From positions 1-44,264 of the forward strand of contig JAKVCO010000027.1 of the NCBI GenBank assembly GCA_022448245.1: a DNA stretch of 44,264 nucleotides, read 5' to 3'. Position 1 is the stretch's first letter, and the number at the start of each line of letters is the position of its first letter. This document shows positions 17,165 to 25,309 of the stretch, piece after piece. Below the pieces are notes generated by a model. The model was not told the DNA's origin, did not search any database, and saw only the letters and a program-made list of their open reading frames with translations. The DNA is from Paracoccaceae bacterium. GTDB lineage: Bacteria; Pseudomonadota; Alphaproteobacteria; Rhodobacterales; Rhodobacteraceae. Position numbers and translations under genes: made by a program.

Positions 17165-18043
17165 TCTGCCTTTCCCATTTGGGGAAACCGTACAACGCTT
17201 GAACATTGTCGACGAGGATTTGATGCGCCCGTGCCGGGCCGGCCCAATCGAAGAGGAGGTCGAGCAAGGCGCCATCCTTAGGCATGGCGCCGGACAGGGC
17301 AGGGTGGGGCCAGTCGCTGCCCCAAACCAGTCGTTCGGGGTTTGCCTCCATATGCGCACGCGCCATGGGTGCGGTGTCCCCGTAGTCGGGTTCAGCGATC
17401 CGGTACGCGCCCGAGAGCTTCACCCATACCTTCCCGGTGTCGAGAAGCCGAAGCAGCGTCTGAAAGCCCGGGTTTGAGACACCCTTGTCTGACGCGACAT
17501 GGCCCATGTGGTCGATGACGATGGGAACCGGGCTCGCGCGGACGAGGCCCTCGAAATCCGCCAACTGCGAGACGTCTATGAGCAACTGCAAATGCCAATC
17601 GACTTGCGCGACACGGCGGGCGAGCCCGGCAAGATCGTCTAGTTTCGCGCTGCTGGAGAAAAGGAGATTGGCGCGCGAGCCGACGGCGCCTTGTTGTGCG
17701 AGCCTCCCCAAGTCAGGCAGGCCAAGCGCATCGTCGATGACGACGACTGCCCGCATGTTCGGATCATCTTTGATGGCCTCCAGCGCTGTCCGGTTGTCAG
17801 TGCAGTGAGTGCTGGCTTGAACGATCACCTCGCGTGTCAGGCCAAGCGTGTCACGCATGGCTTTGTAATCAGACATGGCGGAATCAGACATGGCGAGGTC
17901 TGGCGGGGTGTAGCTCCGTTCCGGCACGAGGGGCGACGGGCCTACTGAGACGTGAAAGTGGCAGTCACAGGCGCCCGAAGGGATGGGGTTGCGCGGCGGC
18001 TCGGTATTGGGGTCCGGTCCCGAGCAGAGGGGGCGTCGCTCAT
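17165..18043 (-). pseudogene. Amidohydrolase (2-pyrone-4,6-dicarboxylate hydrolase-like, COG3618 type) with N-terminal frameshift
   Basis: The protein reads VPERSYTPPDLAMSDSAM, YKAMRDTLGLTREVIVQAST, PVPIVIDHMGHV, VWVKLSGAYRI, LVWGSDWPHP and VQALYGFPKWE, as in TIM-barrel lactonases of the LigI type. The conserved metal motif CDCHFHV and the preceding residues are present upstream, but in a frame without a start. The evident start, ATG 18043, overlaps the CoA-transferase stop as ATGA and is one frame off. A single indel near 18020-18034 would join them. At the 3' end the frame shows no stop where the protein should end and runs on through the next two genes. Translation from GTG about 17938 would lack the metal ligands, so the gene is probably dead, or the sequence has an error. 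Confidence 0.75.
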
Positions 18044-19197
18044 CTCTTCAGTCTGTTTTTGATGGCGTCGTTGTCCGCCCCAAGGCGCGGCGCGGCGCGT
18101 GTCGGCGTGTAGGCCTTCGCGCCGCCGAGCCTGAAGGGCAATGTCGGCACCTGCACGCCATCATCCGTTGTCTGAACGAAGCCACGCGTTTGCACCTGAT
18201 CTGAGGCGAGCGCTTCCGGGAGGCTGCGCAACCGGGCCGAGGGCACACCAGCCTCCTGCAGGATAGGTTCCCATTCGTGGGCTGTCTTTGCCGCGAGGCC
18301 TCTCGTTATCTCGTCAGTCAGCTCACTCGCATGGGCCTTGCGCGCCGCATTCTCAGAGAAACGTTCGTCTTTCAGCCAGTCCAGCCGCCCCATCGCTGCG
18401 GCCAGCTCTTTGAAGTGGGCCTCTTCATTCACGCCAAGCGAGATGACACCTTCTTTGCAGGGAAAGCTCCCTGCGCCAGGGGAGCGGCTGTTGGCCAGGT
18501 TGCCGCGGCGTTGCGGTGCGTTGCCCGTGTAAAGGTAGTCCGTGACCGTGGAACTCATCAGGCTCAGACCGGTTTCGAGCATCGATACATCGACGAAGTT
18601 GCCCCGCCCCGTTTTGGCTCGTTCCACTAGGGCGGCTGAAATTGCGAAGCTTGCCGCCATCGCCGTGCCGTAGTCGAGAACGGGCGCGCCTGTTCTGATG
18701 GGGCCGCTTTCCTTCGTGCCGGTGGCGTCCATCAATCCGCAGGACGCTTGGATGTTCACGTCATAGGCAGGCGCGTTCTCCTGCGGGCCGCCACGTCCGT
18801 AGCCGGTCATTGCGCAGTGGATAAGGTGAGGGTGCCGCGCGGCGAGGGTGTCTTCATCCAGCCCGAGGCGTTTCATCGTTTGGGGCAAGTGATTTTCGAC
18901 GAGGACATCCGCCTGCGCGAGCAGGTCATGGAGCGTGGCAAGCCCGTCCTCACTCTCCAAATCAAGCGCGAGAGAGCTCTTGCCAGCACCCTGTGCCAGA
19001 TAAGAGGTGCTCATCGCGTTTGCGGCGGCGTTTGCGTCGGTGCCGCCCCGGTGGCGGATCGCATCACCTTTCCAGCTGCTCTCTACCTTTATGACTTCGG
19101 CCCCCAGAAGCCCGAGATAATAGGCACAGGCTGGCCCGGCCAGAACGTGGGTGAAGTCAATCACCAGGATGCCGTCGAGAGGATGTGTTTGAGACAT
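18040..19197 (-). CDS. CaiB/BaiF-type (family III) CoA-transferase
   Basis: The 385-residue protein reads LDGILVIDFTHVLAGPACAYYL at its N-terminus, then GAEVIKVES, DVLVENHLPQTMKRLGLD, and the catalytic region APVLDYGTAMAASFAISAAL, with D175 at the position of the family's nucleophilic Asp. It would move CoA between carboxylic acids. It is divergent from the tctC operon (155 bases apart) and starts a minus-strand string with amidohydrolase, NTF2-like and sulfatase genes. The following gene's ATG overlaps its stop. Confidence 0.93.
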   Translation of the reverse strand: MSQTHPLDGILVIDFTHVLAGPACAYYLGLLGAEVIKVESSWKGDAIRHRGGTDANAAANAMSTSYLAQGAGKSSLALDLESEDGLATLHDLLAQADVLVENHLPQTMKRLGLDEDTLAARHPHLIHCAMTGYGRGGPQENAPAYDVNIQASCGLMDATGTKESGPIRTGAPVLDYGTAMAASFAISAALVERAKTGRGNFVDVSMLETGLSLMSSTVTDYLYTGNAPQRRGNLANSRSPGAGSFPCKEGVISLGVNEEAHFKELAAAMGRLDWLKDERFSENAARKAHASELTDEITRGLAAKTAHEWEPILQEAGVPSARLRSLPEALASDQVQTRGFVQTTDDGVQVPTLPFRLGGAKAYTPTRAAPRLGADNDAIKNRLKR

Positions 19198-19222
19198 GGG
19201 CGTTTCGCTTATTTTTTGCTCT

Positions 19223-19251
19223 TTGAACTTCCCAAAATTTGTCTAGGCTAG
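19223..19251 (+). promoter_or_regulatory. Candidate promoter for the tctC operon
   Basis: TTGAAC (19223-19228) resembles a -35 box. Seventeen bases later GGCTAG (19246-19251) is a poor -10 match; TAGGCT at 19244 is an alternative. It lies in the 155-base gap between divergent CoA-transferase and tctC genes, so a promoter is expected here, but the exact boxes are uncertain. Confidence 0.25.
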
Positions 19252-19314
19252 GGAGGCTTTGAACCGCAGAAGAGTGGATGTGATCAAGCACCAAGAGGTT
19301 CAATAAAGCCATAT

Positions 19315-19334
19315 GCGTGCTCGAAAGAGCGCGC
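19315..19334 (+). promoter_or_regulatory. GAAA-capped hairpin in the tctC 5' leader
   Basis: Arms GCGTGCTC and GAGCGCGC pair over 8 bp (one G-U) and close a GAAA tetraloop, an exceptionally stable RNA form. It ends 18 bases before the tctC ATG and just ahead of the ribosome site GGGAGAAAG. It could protect the 5' end of the mRNA or bind a protein. No ligand-sensing structure was recognised. Confidence 0.5.
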
Positions 19335-19352
19335 GACCAATGGGAGAAAGTA

Positions 19353-20324
19353 ATGAAACTTACCAAACTGTTCGCCGCAAGCGTTGCAGCAACTGCCCTT
19401 ACGGCAGGCGCTGCCATGGCAGAATATCCGTCCAAGCCAATCAAGATCATGGTCGGCTTCTCTGCCGGCGGTGGTACTGACACCACGGCACGCGGCTTTG
19501 CATCCTACATGCATGAAGCCCCCTCGATGAACGGCCTGCCGGCATTCATCGTGAACCTGCCCGGCGCGTCCGGCCAAAAGGCCGCATCCGCAGTGCTCGA
19601 AGAAGAGCGCGACGGCCACACGCTGTACATGATCAACATCGGTACCTTCATCGCTGGCGAATTGGCCAAGGGCGACGAGCGTCCGTACCACATCCCCGAG
19701 GACTTCGTGAACCTCGGCTGCGCGTCCCAGCTGGTGACGTCCCTGCAGGTTCACTCCTCGAACCCTGCTCAGACCATGGATGAGTTCATCGCGAACGCAA
19801 AAGCGTCCGGCGAAGAGATCACTTGGGGCACCTCCGGTGCTGCAACGATGCACGCAACCATCGGTCACGTGTTCTTCGACAGCCAGGGCATCAACCACAA
19901 GAAGGTTCCGTTCCAGGGTGGTTCCAAAGCACGTGCAGCGCTCGTGTCGCAGTCGGTGGACGCAGTCTTCGGCGGCGTGAACACGATCCCGGGCTTCGAG
20001 GCTGACATTCGCGCACTGGCATCCGCTGGCGCAGAGCGAGACCCGATGGCACCTGACCTTCCGACCTTCGTTGAGCAAGGCGCCCCCGGCGTTGAGTTCA
20101 CCGGTCTGATGTGCCTCTTCGCAGCAGCAGGCGTGCCTGATGAAGTGAAAGAAGACGTGGGCGCAGCGATCGAGCACATCGCAGGCGTGTCCGGCTACCA
20201 GCGCTACATGGGCAAGAACGACCTCGCGGCGTTCTACACCTCCGGCGCTGACGCAACGGCCGCTCAGGACACCATGTTCGAAGTGATGGGCCCTGTGGTC
20301 GCTAACATCATCGCAAACCAGTAA
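19353..20324 (+). CDS. tctC: Tripartite tricarboxylate transporter substrate-binding protein TctC
   Basis: The 323-residue precursor has signal peptide MKLTKLFAASVAATALTAGA followed by AMA (cleavage near residue 23). The mature start EYPSKPIKIMVGFSAGGGTD is the hallmark of the TctC/Bug family, which binds carboxylates in the periplasm. The internal TWGTSGAATMHA and KKVPFQGGSKARAALVSQSVD also fit. The start ATG 19353 was chosen because it begins the signal peptide; an in-frame ATG 36 bases upstream overlaps the leader hairpin. A strong terminator-like hairpin follows, so tctC is probably made in excess of tctBA. The ligand is unknown. Confidence 0.95.
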   Translation: MKLTKLFAASVAATALTAGAAMAEYPSKPIKIMVGFSAGGGTDTTARGFASYMHEAPSMNGLPAFIVNLPGASGQKAASAVLEEERDGHTLYMINIGTFIAGELAKGDERPYHIPEDFVNLGCASQLVTSLQVHSSNPAQTMDEFIANAKASGEEITWGTSGAATMHATIGHVFFDSQGINHKKVPFQGGSKARAALVSQSVDAVFGGVNTIPGFEADIRALASAGAERDPMAPDLPTFVEQGAPGVEFTGLMCLFAAAGVPDEVKEDVGAAIEHIAGVSGYQRYMGKNDLAAFYTSGADATAAQDTMFEVMGPVVANIIANQ

Positions 20325-20342
20325 GCTCTCGAGCTACCAAAA

Positions 20343-20377
20343 GGGGCAGGCCGACTTTCGGCTTGCCCCAATTTTTT
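20343..20377 (+). terminator. Intrinsic terminator/attenuator between tctC and tctB
   Basis: GGGGCAGGCCGA (20343-20354) pairs with TCGGCTTGCCCC (20358-20369), 12 bp with one G-U and a 3-base loop, followed by AATTTTTT. This is a textbook intrinsic terminator. Because tctBA and the rest of the operon follow with no obvious new promoter, partial read-through is likely. Confidence 0.85.
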
Positions 20378-20396
20378 ATCGGGGAGGGGAGCGCCG

Positions 20397-20918
20397 ATGT
20401 CTGGGGACGCGGATACTCATAACTACAAAATCAAAGTGGAATACGGCGTCGCTGCTGTGGTTCTGCTGGTCGGGGTCTTCTTTATTTTCCAAGCCTTTAC
20501 GATCGACACCTCTCGGGAGGCGGTCGGCCCGCGCACACTCCCTCTCATCATCGCAATTGCTCTTGTCGTCAGCGGCATTTGGCTCGGCATCCGAGCGTTC
20601 ACAGACAACGCCGGCGACTTGAAGGAAGGCTATGGCTTTCTGGAAAGCGACATCGGTCGCATTGGCCAAGTTGTTGCCTGCGGTGCCTTCTTTGTCTTCT
20701 TGTTTTGGGGGTTCGGCTACTTCACAGCCGTCATCTTCACCTTCGTTGCCACGCTCCTCGCGTTTGGTGTGCGAAATTGGGTCTTGATGATTGGTGGAGC
20801 GATCATCGTCGCCTTCGTCTTTCAGCTTTTGTTCATGGGCGTGATGCGCCTGAATGACCCGAAGGGAGCCATCGTGGACCTGCGTCCTTACACCAATTGG
20901 ATCACGGGAGCGCAGTGA
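20397..20918 (+). CDS. tctB: Tripartite tricarboxylate transporter small membrane subunit TctB
   Basis: The 173-residue protein has four hydrophobic segments (about 17-33, 45-63, 90-115 and 117-150) and the N-terminal motif FQAFTIDTSREAVGPRTLPL typical of TctB. It pairs with TctA in the inner membrane to form a Na+- or H+-driven carboxylate importer fed by TctC. The start ATG 20397 is preceded by GGGGAGGGG. tctA begins one base after its stop. Confidence 0.92.
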   Translation: MSGDADTHNYKIKVEYGVAAVVLLVGVFFIFQAFTIDTSREAVGPRTLPLIIAIALVVSGIWLGIRAFTDNAGDLKEGYGFLESDIGRIGQVVACGAFFVFLFWGFGYFTAVIFTFVATLLAFGVRNWVLMIGGAIIVAFVFQLLFMGVMRLNDPKGAIVDLRPYTNWITGAQ

Positions 20919-20919
20919 C

Positions 20920-22599
20920 ATGAATATGATCAACAACCAATGCGCAGGCGTTGAAGCGTTCTTCGAGAACCTCGGCTTCCTCGTGATCTTCTACGACATC
21001 GCTTGCGGTTTCGTGACGCTCTCGCTGGATCCCTTCGCGATCTACTTCGTCATTCTGGCCGCTGTCGTGGGTATCGTCTTCGGTGCGCTGCCAGGCCTCA
21101 CAGCCGCTGCAGCCATCGCGATGATGCTGCCCATTCTGATCGCTTATAACGACCAGATCGGCGCGCTTGCGGGCCTCGTCTTCCTTTATGTCGTGGGTAA
21201 ATCGGGCCGCTACGGTGGCTCGATCGCTGCGATCTTGTTCAATACGCCAGGCACGGCTGCGTCTGCAGCGACGATGCAAGACGGCTATCCAATGACCCAG
21301 AAGGGTCAGGCCGGTAAGGCGTTGAAAACCGCCACGGTGGCGTCGGCTTACGGCGATTACTTTGGTGAGATCGTCCTGATCTTCGGCGCCGTCTCCATCG
21401 CCGCCTTCACGCGGAAATTCGGCCCGCCTGAGAACTTCGCGATCTACCTTATGGCCTTCGTTGTTATCGGCTCAGTCGTGAGTGACAGCATAATCAAGGG
21501 CATCATCTCGACGCTCTTTGGTGCCATCATCGGCCTCATCGGTGAGGACATCATCACCGGTCAGTTCAAGATGACCATGGGCATCGCCGAGCTTGAATCG
21601 GGCATGGCTCTTGTACCCCTTCTGATCGGTGTGTTCGTGATCTCGGAGGTCATCATTCAGGCCGAGAAAGCGGCCAAAGTGAAGATGATCGATATGGCCC
21701 CGAACGAGGTTGATGACCCACAGGCTCATTACTTCACATGGGCTGAGTTCAAACGATGCATTCCGCTGATGTTCCGGTCTTCGATCTACGGCTCGCTTAT
21801 CGGCATGATGCCGGGCCTCGGATCCTCGGTTGCCTGCTTCGTGGCTTACGGCGAAGAAAAGCGCCGCGCCAAGAACAAGAAGGAATGGGGCACGGGCGTC
21901 GTGGAAGGCATCGCCGCCCCTGAGAGCGCCAACAACGCAGTCTCCGGCCCATCGATGATCCCGCTTCTGACGCTCGGTATCCCGGGCTCCACGATTGCGG
22001 CGGTTCTGATCGGGATGTTCCTTGTGAACGGTCTGCAGCCTGGGCCCACCATCTTCTCCGAGGATGCGTCGGTTCAGTACTTCGTTCCGTCCACGCAGGA
22101 CTTCTTCGAGATCACCTCGCGCGAATACATCTTTGCTGTCTTCGCGGCCGGTCTCGTGGGCATCGCGGCCTATGCGCTGATTGGCTACTTCGCGGCACCG
22201 CTCGTCGGGCGCGCCATCGCCGTGCTGCCGACGCAATGGCTCTATCCCTTCATCTTCATGACCGCACTCGCGGCGAGCTATTCGTCCCGCGCGTCGATCT
22301 GGGATGTGGGCTTTGCGCTCCTATTCGGGGTGATCGGGTATGCCATGCGACGAACGAACTTCTCGGCGGCGGCGTTTATCATCGCCTTCGTTCTGACGTC
22401 GTCGATGGAGGAAGCGTTCCGACAATCAATGATCATCTCGGACACGGGTCTCCTCGTCTTCACGAGCTTCTCCTACCAAGGGAAATTCTCCTACGCGCCG
22501 ATCTTCCTGATCATCGGTGTGGCGGTTGTATTTTTTCGAGCGTGGAGCGGCTATCGCGCCAGACAAGCCGAGGCTGAAGAGGCGGGAAGCAGCGGTTAA
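20920..22599 (+). CDS. tctA: Tripartite tricarboxylate transporter large membrane subunit TctA
   Basis: The 559-residue protein has about twelve membrane segments and two TctA signatures: GALPGLTAAAAIAMMLPI (about residues 51-68) and PGSTIAAVLIGMFLVNGLQPGP in the second half, with GRYGGSIAAILFNTPGTAAS between them. It is somewhat longer than the usual 500 residues because of the N-terminal leader MNMINNQCAGVEAFFENLGF. The start ATG 20920 follows the tctB stop after one base. It is the main translocation subunit for the carboxylate bound by TctC. Confidence 0.95.
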   Translation: MNMINNQCAGVEAFFENLGFLVIFYDIACGFVTLSLDPFAIYFVILAAVVGIVFGALPGLTAAAAIAMMLPILIAYNDQIGALAGLVFLYVVGKSGRYGGSIAAILFNTPGTAASAATMQDGYPMTQKGQAGKALKTATVASAYGDYFGEIVLIFGAVSIAAFTRKFGPPENFAIYLMAFVVIGSVVSDSIIKGIISTLFGAIIGLIGEDIITGQFKMTMGIAELESGMALVPLLIGVFVISEVIIQAEKAAKVKMIDMAPNEVDDPQAHYFTWAEFKRCIPLMFRSSIYGSLIGMMPGLGSSVACFVAYGEEKRRAKNKKEWGTGVVEGIAAPESANNAVSGPSMIPLLTLGIPGSTIAAVLIGMFLVNGLQPGPTIFSEDASVQYFVPSTQDFFEITSREYIFAVFAAGLVGIAAYALIGYFAAPLVGRAIAVLPTQWLYPFIFMTALAASYSSRASIWDVGFALLFGVIGYAMRRTNFSAAAFIIAFVLTSSMEEAFRQSMIISDTGLLVFTSFSYQGKFSYAPIFLIIGVAVVFFRAWSGYRARQAEAEEAGSSG

Positions 22600-22607
22600 G
22601 GAGGACC

Positions 22608-23672
22608 ATGGCCCTTCTTTTCCTGCCCATCTTTGGGTGCGCCTTCGTTGTTGGAGCGCTAGCCTACACCCTGAACTTGCCAATGCCCTTCATGTTGGGG
22701 GGCATCGTCGGCGCCGCCGGTTTCGTGGTCTGGTACGAGCGTGAAGACCGGCAGCTGCCCAAGCTGTCGCGCTGGGTGCGTCTTATCTCCATGTCGCTCA
22801 TCGGCACGATGATTGGCAGCCGCGTGACGCCTGAGTTCCTGACGCTCTTGCCGCAGTTCTGGCTCTCGGGCCTCGCGATCATCCCGTTCATTCTACTGGC
22901 CCATGGTGGCAGCTACGCGATCATGCGCGGCCTTGGGAAATATGACCGTAAGGATGCCTATTTCGCGGCCTTGCCCGGTGGCATTGTCGACAGCGCGGCG
23001 CTTGCTGAAGAGGCGGGGGCGGATCTGCGCGTCGTCACCACCCAGCACTTCATTCGCATCATCCTCGTCGTGCTCACCATTCCCTTCCTTTTCCTCATAA
23101 TCGACGGCAACGCGGTGGGATCAGCCGCGGGAGAGAGCCTCGCGGCGGCTGACTACACACTTCAAGACATCGGGATCATTTTGGTTGTTGCGGCCGTGGG
23201 CCTCGTCCTCGGGCGCCAAACGCGTCTGCCGGTTTCGCACATGCTGGGGCCGCTTCTCTTGGCGCTCGTTTTGTCGATCACCGGCGTGATCAGCATCAGT
23301 GCGCCTGAGTGGATGGTGAACCTTGCGCAGTACTTCGTGGGGACTGCGCTTGGCGCGCAATTCTCTGGCGTGTCGCGTCGGCTTTTGGCGCGCGGCCTCG
23401 GCATGGGCATCCTTGCGGGCGTCTACATGCTGGCCCTCGCTGGGGCCTTCGCGGGCCTCCTTCTCGACCTCGTGCCAGCAGACTTTGGCGCCCTCTTCAT
23501 CAGCTTCGCTGCAGGGGGTTTGGCGGAGATGAGCCTCATCGCGCTATCGCTCAACTTCAATCCGATTGTCGTGGCCATTCACCACCTGATGCGTATCCTG
23601 ATCACCGTTGGTTTCGGAGCATTTCTGTCGAAGCGGTTGTTTGGGACGGGGGGCAAACATGAAGACGTATGA
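22608..23672 (+). CDS. AbrB-family membrane protein (COG3180)
   Basis: The 354-residue protein has about ten hydrophobic segments in two similar halves. Its recognisable family motifs are NLPMPFMLGGIVGAAG, AALPGGIVDSAALAEEAGAD and LPVSHMLGPLLLALVLS. This family, historically mis-named ammonia monooxygenase, is unrelated to the AbrB DNA-binding regulators. It has no settled function, but it often accompanies TTT or TRAP transporters. The ribosome site AAGGAGG precedes ATG 22608. Its last 14 bases overlap the next gene. Confidence 0.82.
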   Translation: MALLFLPIFGCAFVVGALAYTLNLPMPFMLGGIVGAAGFVVWYEREDRQLPKLSRWVRLISMSLIGTMIGSRVTPEFLTLLPQFWLSGLAIIPFILLAHGGSYAIMRGLGKYDRKDAYFAALPGGIVDSAALAEEAGADLRVVTTQHFIRIILVVLTIPFLFLIIDGNAVGSAAGESLAAADYTLQDIGIILVVAAVGLVLGRQTRLPVSHMLGPLLLALVLSITGVISISAPEWMVNLAQYFVGTALGAQFSGVSRRLLARGLGMGILAGVYMLALAGAFAGLLLDLVPADFGALFISFAAGGLAEMSLIALSLNFNPIVVAIHHLMRILITVGFGAFLSKRLFGTGGKHEDV

Positions 23673-25287
23673 AGCTTTGGCCAAAGCGTTCCACATGTGC
23701 GGGGTGAGGACCTGCTTTGCGCTGCTTGGTGACGCGAACATGCACTGGGCAGGTGCGTTGAATGGCTTGGGCGTGGGCTTCATCTATCCCCGCCATGAAC
23801 ATGCGGCTGTCGCCGCCGCCACAGCCTATGCCCGCAGCACTGGGCGCGTTGGATGCGCCAGTGTCACCTGCGGCCCGGGCCTTACTCAGGTCATGACGAT
23901 CTTGCCCATCGCGGTGCGCGCCAAAGTCCCCTTGGTGGTCTTTGCGGGTGAGGCGCCCATCCGGAAGGCCTGGTATAACCAGGGCATCGACCACGCGCCC
24001 TTTGTCGAGGCTTGCGGGGCCGAGTATCGCTCCCTCAAAGACCCTGCGACGATGATTGGCGAGGTAAACCGCGCGTTCGCGGATGCCTTGGCTGATTGTC
24101 GCCCCATTGTGCTCGGCGCGCCCTTCGACCTTCAGCAGGATGCCTTCGAAGGGCCAGAGCCAAGCCCATCGCCGGTGGAATCTGCCTCGCCCAAAGTGCC
24201 AGAAAGTGCGGCGATTGCTGAGGCTGCTCACTGGATCGCCGAGGCCAAACGCCCGGTTCTGATCGCGGGCTTTGGTGCGGTTGATGCCAAGGATGCCTGT
24301 GTCGACTTGGCGGAACGCGCGGGCGCGCTCTTGGCGACGACCTTGCCTTCGAAGGGCTTGTTCAGGGGGCATGAGTACTGCCTCGGCGTTGCAGGCGGCT
24401 ACGCCAGCCCCGAGGCCAAGGCGATCTTCAAAGAGGCGGACCTCGTCATCGGGGTGGGTGCGCGGCTGGCCTCGCACACGTTCAACAGCGGAAGCTTAAC
24501 CCCGAACGCGCGGGTCATTCACATCGATCTCGATCCGCGAGAGCAGGTACAGGGCCGCAAAGCCGCCGACCTTCTGATCGAGGCTGATGCTCAGGAAGGT
24601 GTCCGCGCGCTAGCGGCGGCGATCACCGCGCAGACCTGCTGGCGCACGAATGATACAAAGGCGCAGGCCAAAGCGGCGACGACTTTGCCGGATGAGACTG
24701 AGACACCTGACGGTGCGCTCCACCCAATGGCTACTGTCAAACAACTCGCAGCCATCATCCCGCCTGAGGCCCACGTCGTGAACACCTCAGGGCATTGCGC
24801 CTACTACACCGCGCAAATGAACGATCACCCGCAGAGCCACTACACCGTGATGCGCGACTTTGGCGCCATCGGGAACGGCACCTCCTTCGCGCTTGGCATC
24901 GCAGCGGCCTATCCTGATCGCCCGGTCGTTTTGATCGATGGCGACGGCTCCGCGCTGATGCATATTCAAGAGCTTGAGACGATGGAGCGTCACGGTCTGC
25001 AAGTGCTCGTGATCGTGCTGAATGACGGGGCCTATGGGTCCGAGGTGCACAAGCTCAAGGCAGATGGCGTATCGCTCGCCGGGTCTGTTTTTGGCCGCAC
25101 GCAACTCGCCGAAGTTGCCAAGGGTTTTGGCCTCGGCGGCACAACTATGACCAGCCTTGATGACATGAGCCGCGCTGCCTTTGACGCCTTTTTGGCCTCC
25201 GGAAAATCATCCCTCTGGGACATTCACATCTCGGGTGAAATCGCCTCACCCCAAATCTTGAAAGCGCACAAGGCAGTCCACGCCTGA
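23659..25287 (+). CDS. Thiamine diphosphate-dependent enzyme (IlvB/benzoylformate decarboxylase superfamily)
   Basis: The 542-residue protein has the three-domain architecture of the acetolactate-synthase superfamily. The PYR domain has the activating Glu (PRHEHAAVAAA, E47) and CGPGLTQ; the middle domain has VLIAGFGAV and GVGARLASHTFNSGS; the PP domain carries the ThDP/Mg motif DGDGSALMHIQELETM through VIVLNDGAYG. Substrate-deciding loops do not point to a specific member, so it may be a decarboxylase or carboligase on a 2-oxoacid or oxalyl-type CoA. The start ATG 23659 overlaps the AbrB-like gene by 14 bases. Confidence 0.9.
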   Translation: MKTYEALAKAFHMCGVRTCFALLGDANMHWAGALNGLGVGFIYPRHEHAAVAAATAYARSTGRVGCASVTCGPGLTQVMTILPIAVRAKVPLVVFAGEAPIRKAWYNQGIDHAPFVEACGAEYRSLKDPATMIGEVNRAFADALADCRPIVLGAPFDLQQDAFEGPEPSPSPVESASPKVPESAAIAEAAHWIAEAKRPVLIAGFGAVDAKDACVDLAERAGALLATTLPSKGLFRGHEYCLGVAGGYASPEAKAIFKEADLVIGVGARLASHTFNSGSLTPNARVIHIDLDPREQVQGRKAADLLIEADAQEGVRALAAAITAQTCWRTNDTKAQAKAATTLPDETETPDGALHPMATVKQLAAIIPPEAHVVNTSGHCAYYTAQMNDHPQSHYTVMRDFGAIGNGTSFALGIAAAYPDRPVVLIDGDGSALMHIQELETMERHGLQVLVIVLNDGAYGSEVHKLKADGVSLAGSVFGRTQLAEVAKGFGLGGTTMTSLDDMSRAAFDAFLASGKSSLWDIHISGEIASPQILKAHKAVHA

Positions 25288-25309
25288 CATCTAGAAAGGG
25301 AGTTCACTC

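Noticed and set aside
16071..17927. A 618-codon open frame on the minus strand that looks like one large fusion protein.
   Set aside because: Only its first part reads as amidohydrolase and its last part as sulfatase. The middle is the out-of-frame shadow of the intact NTF2-like gene. It is open by chance after frame loss.
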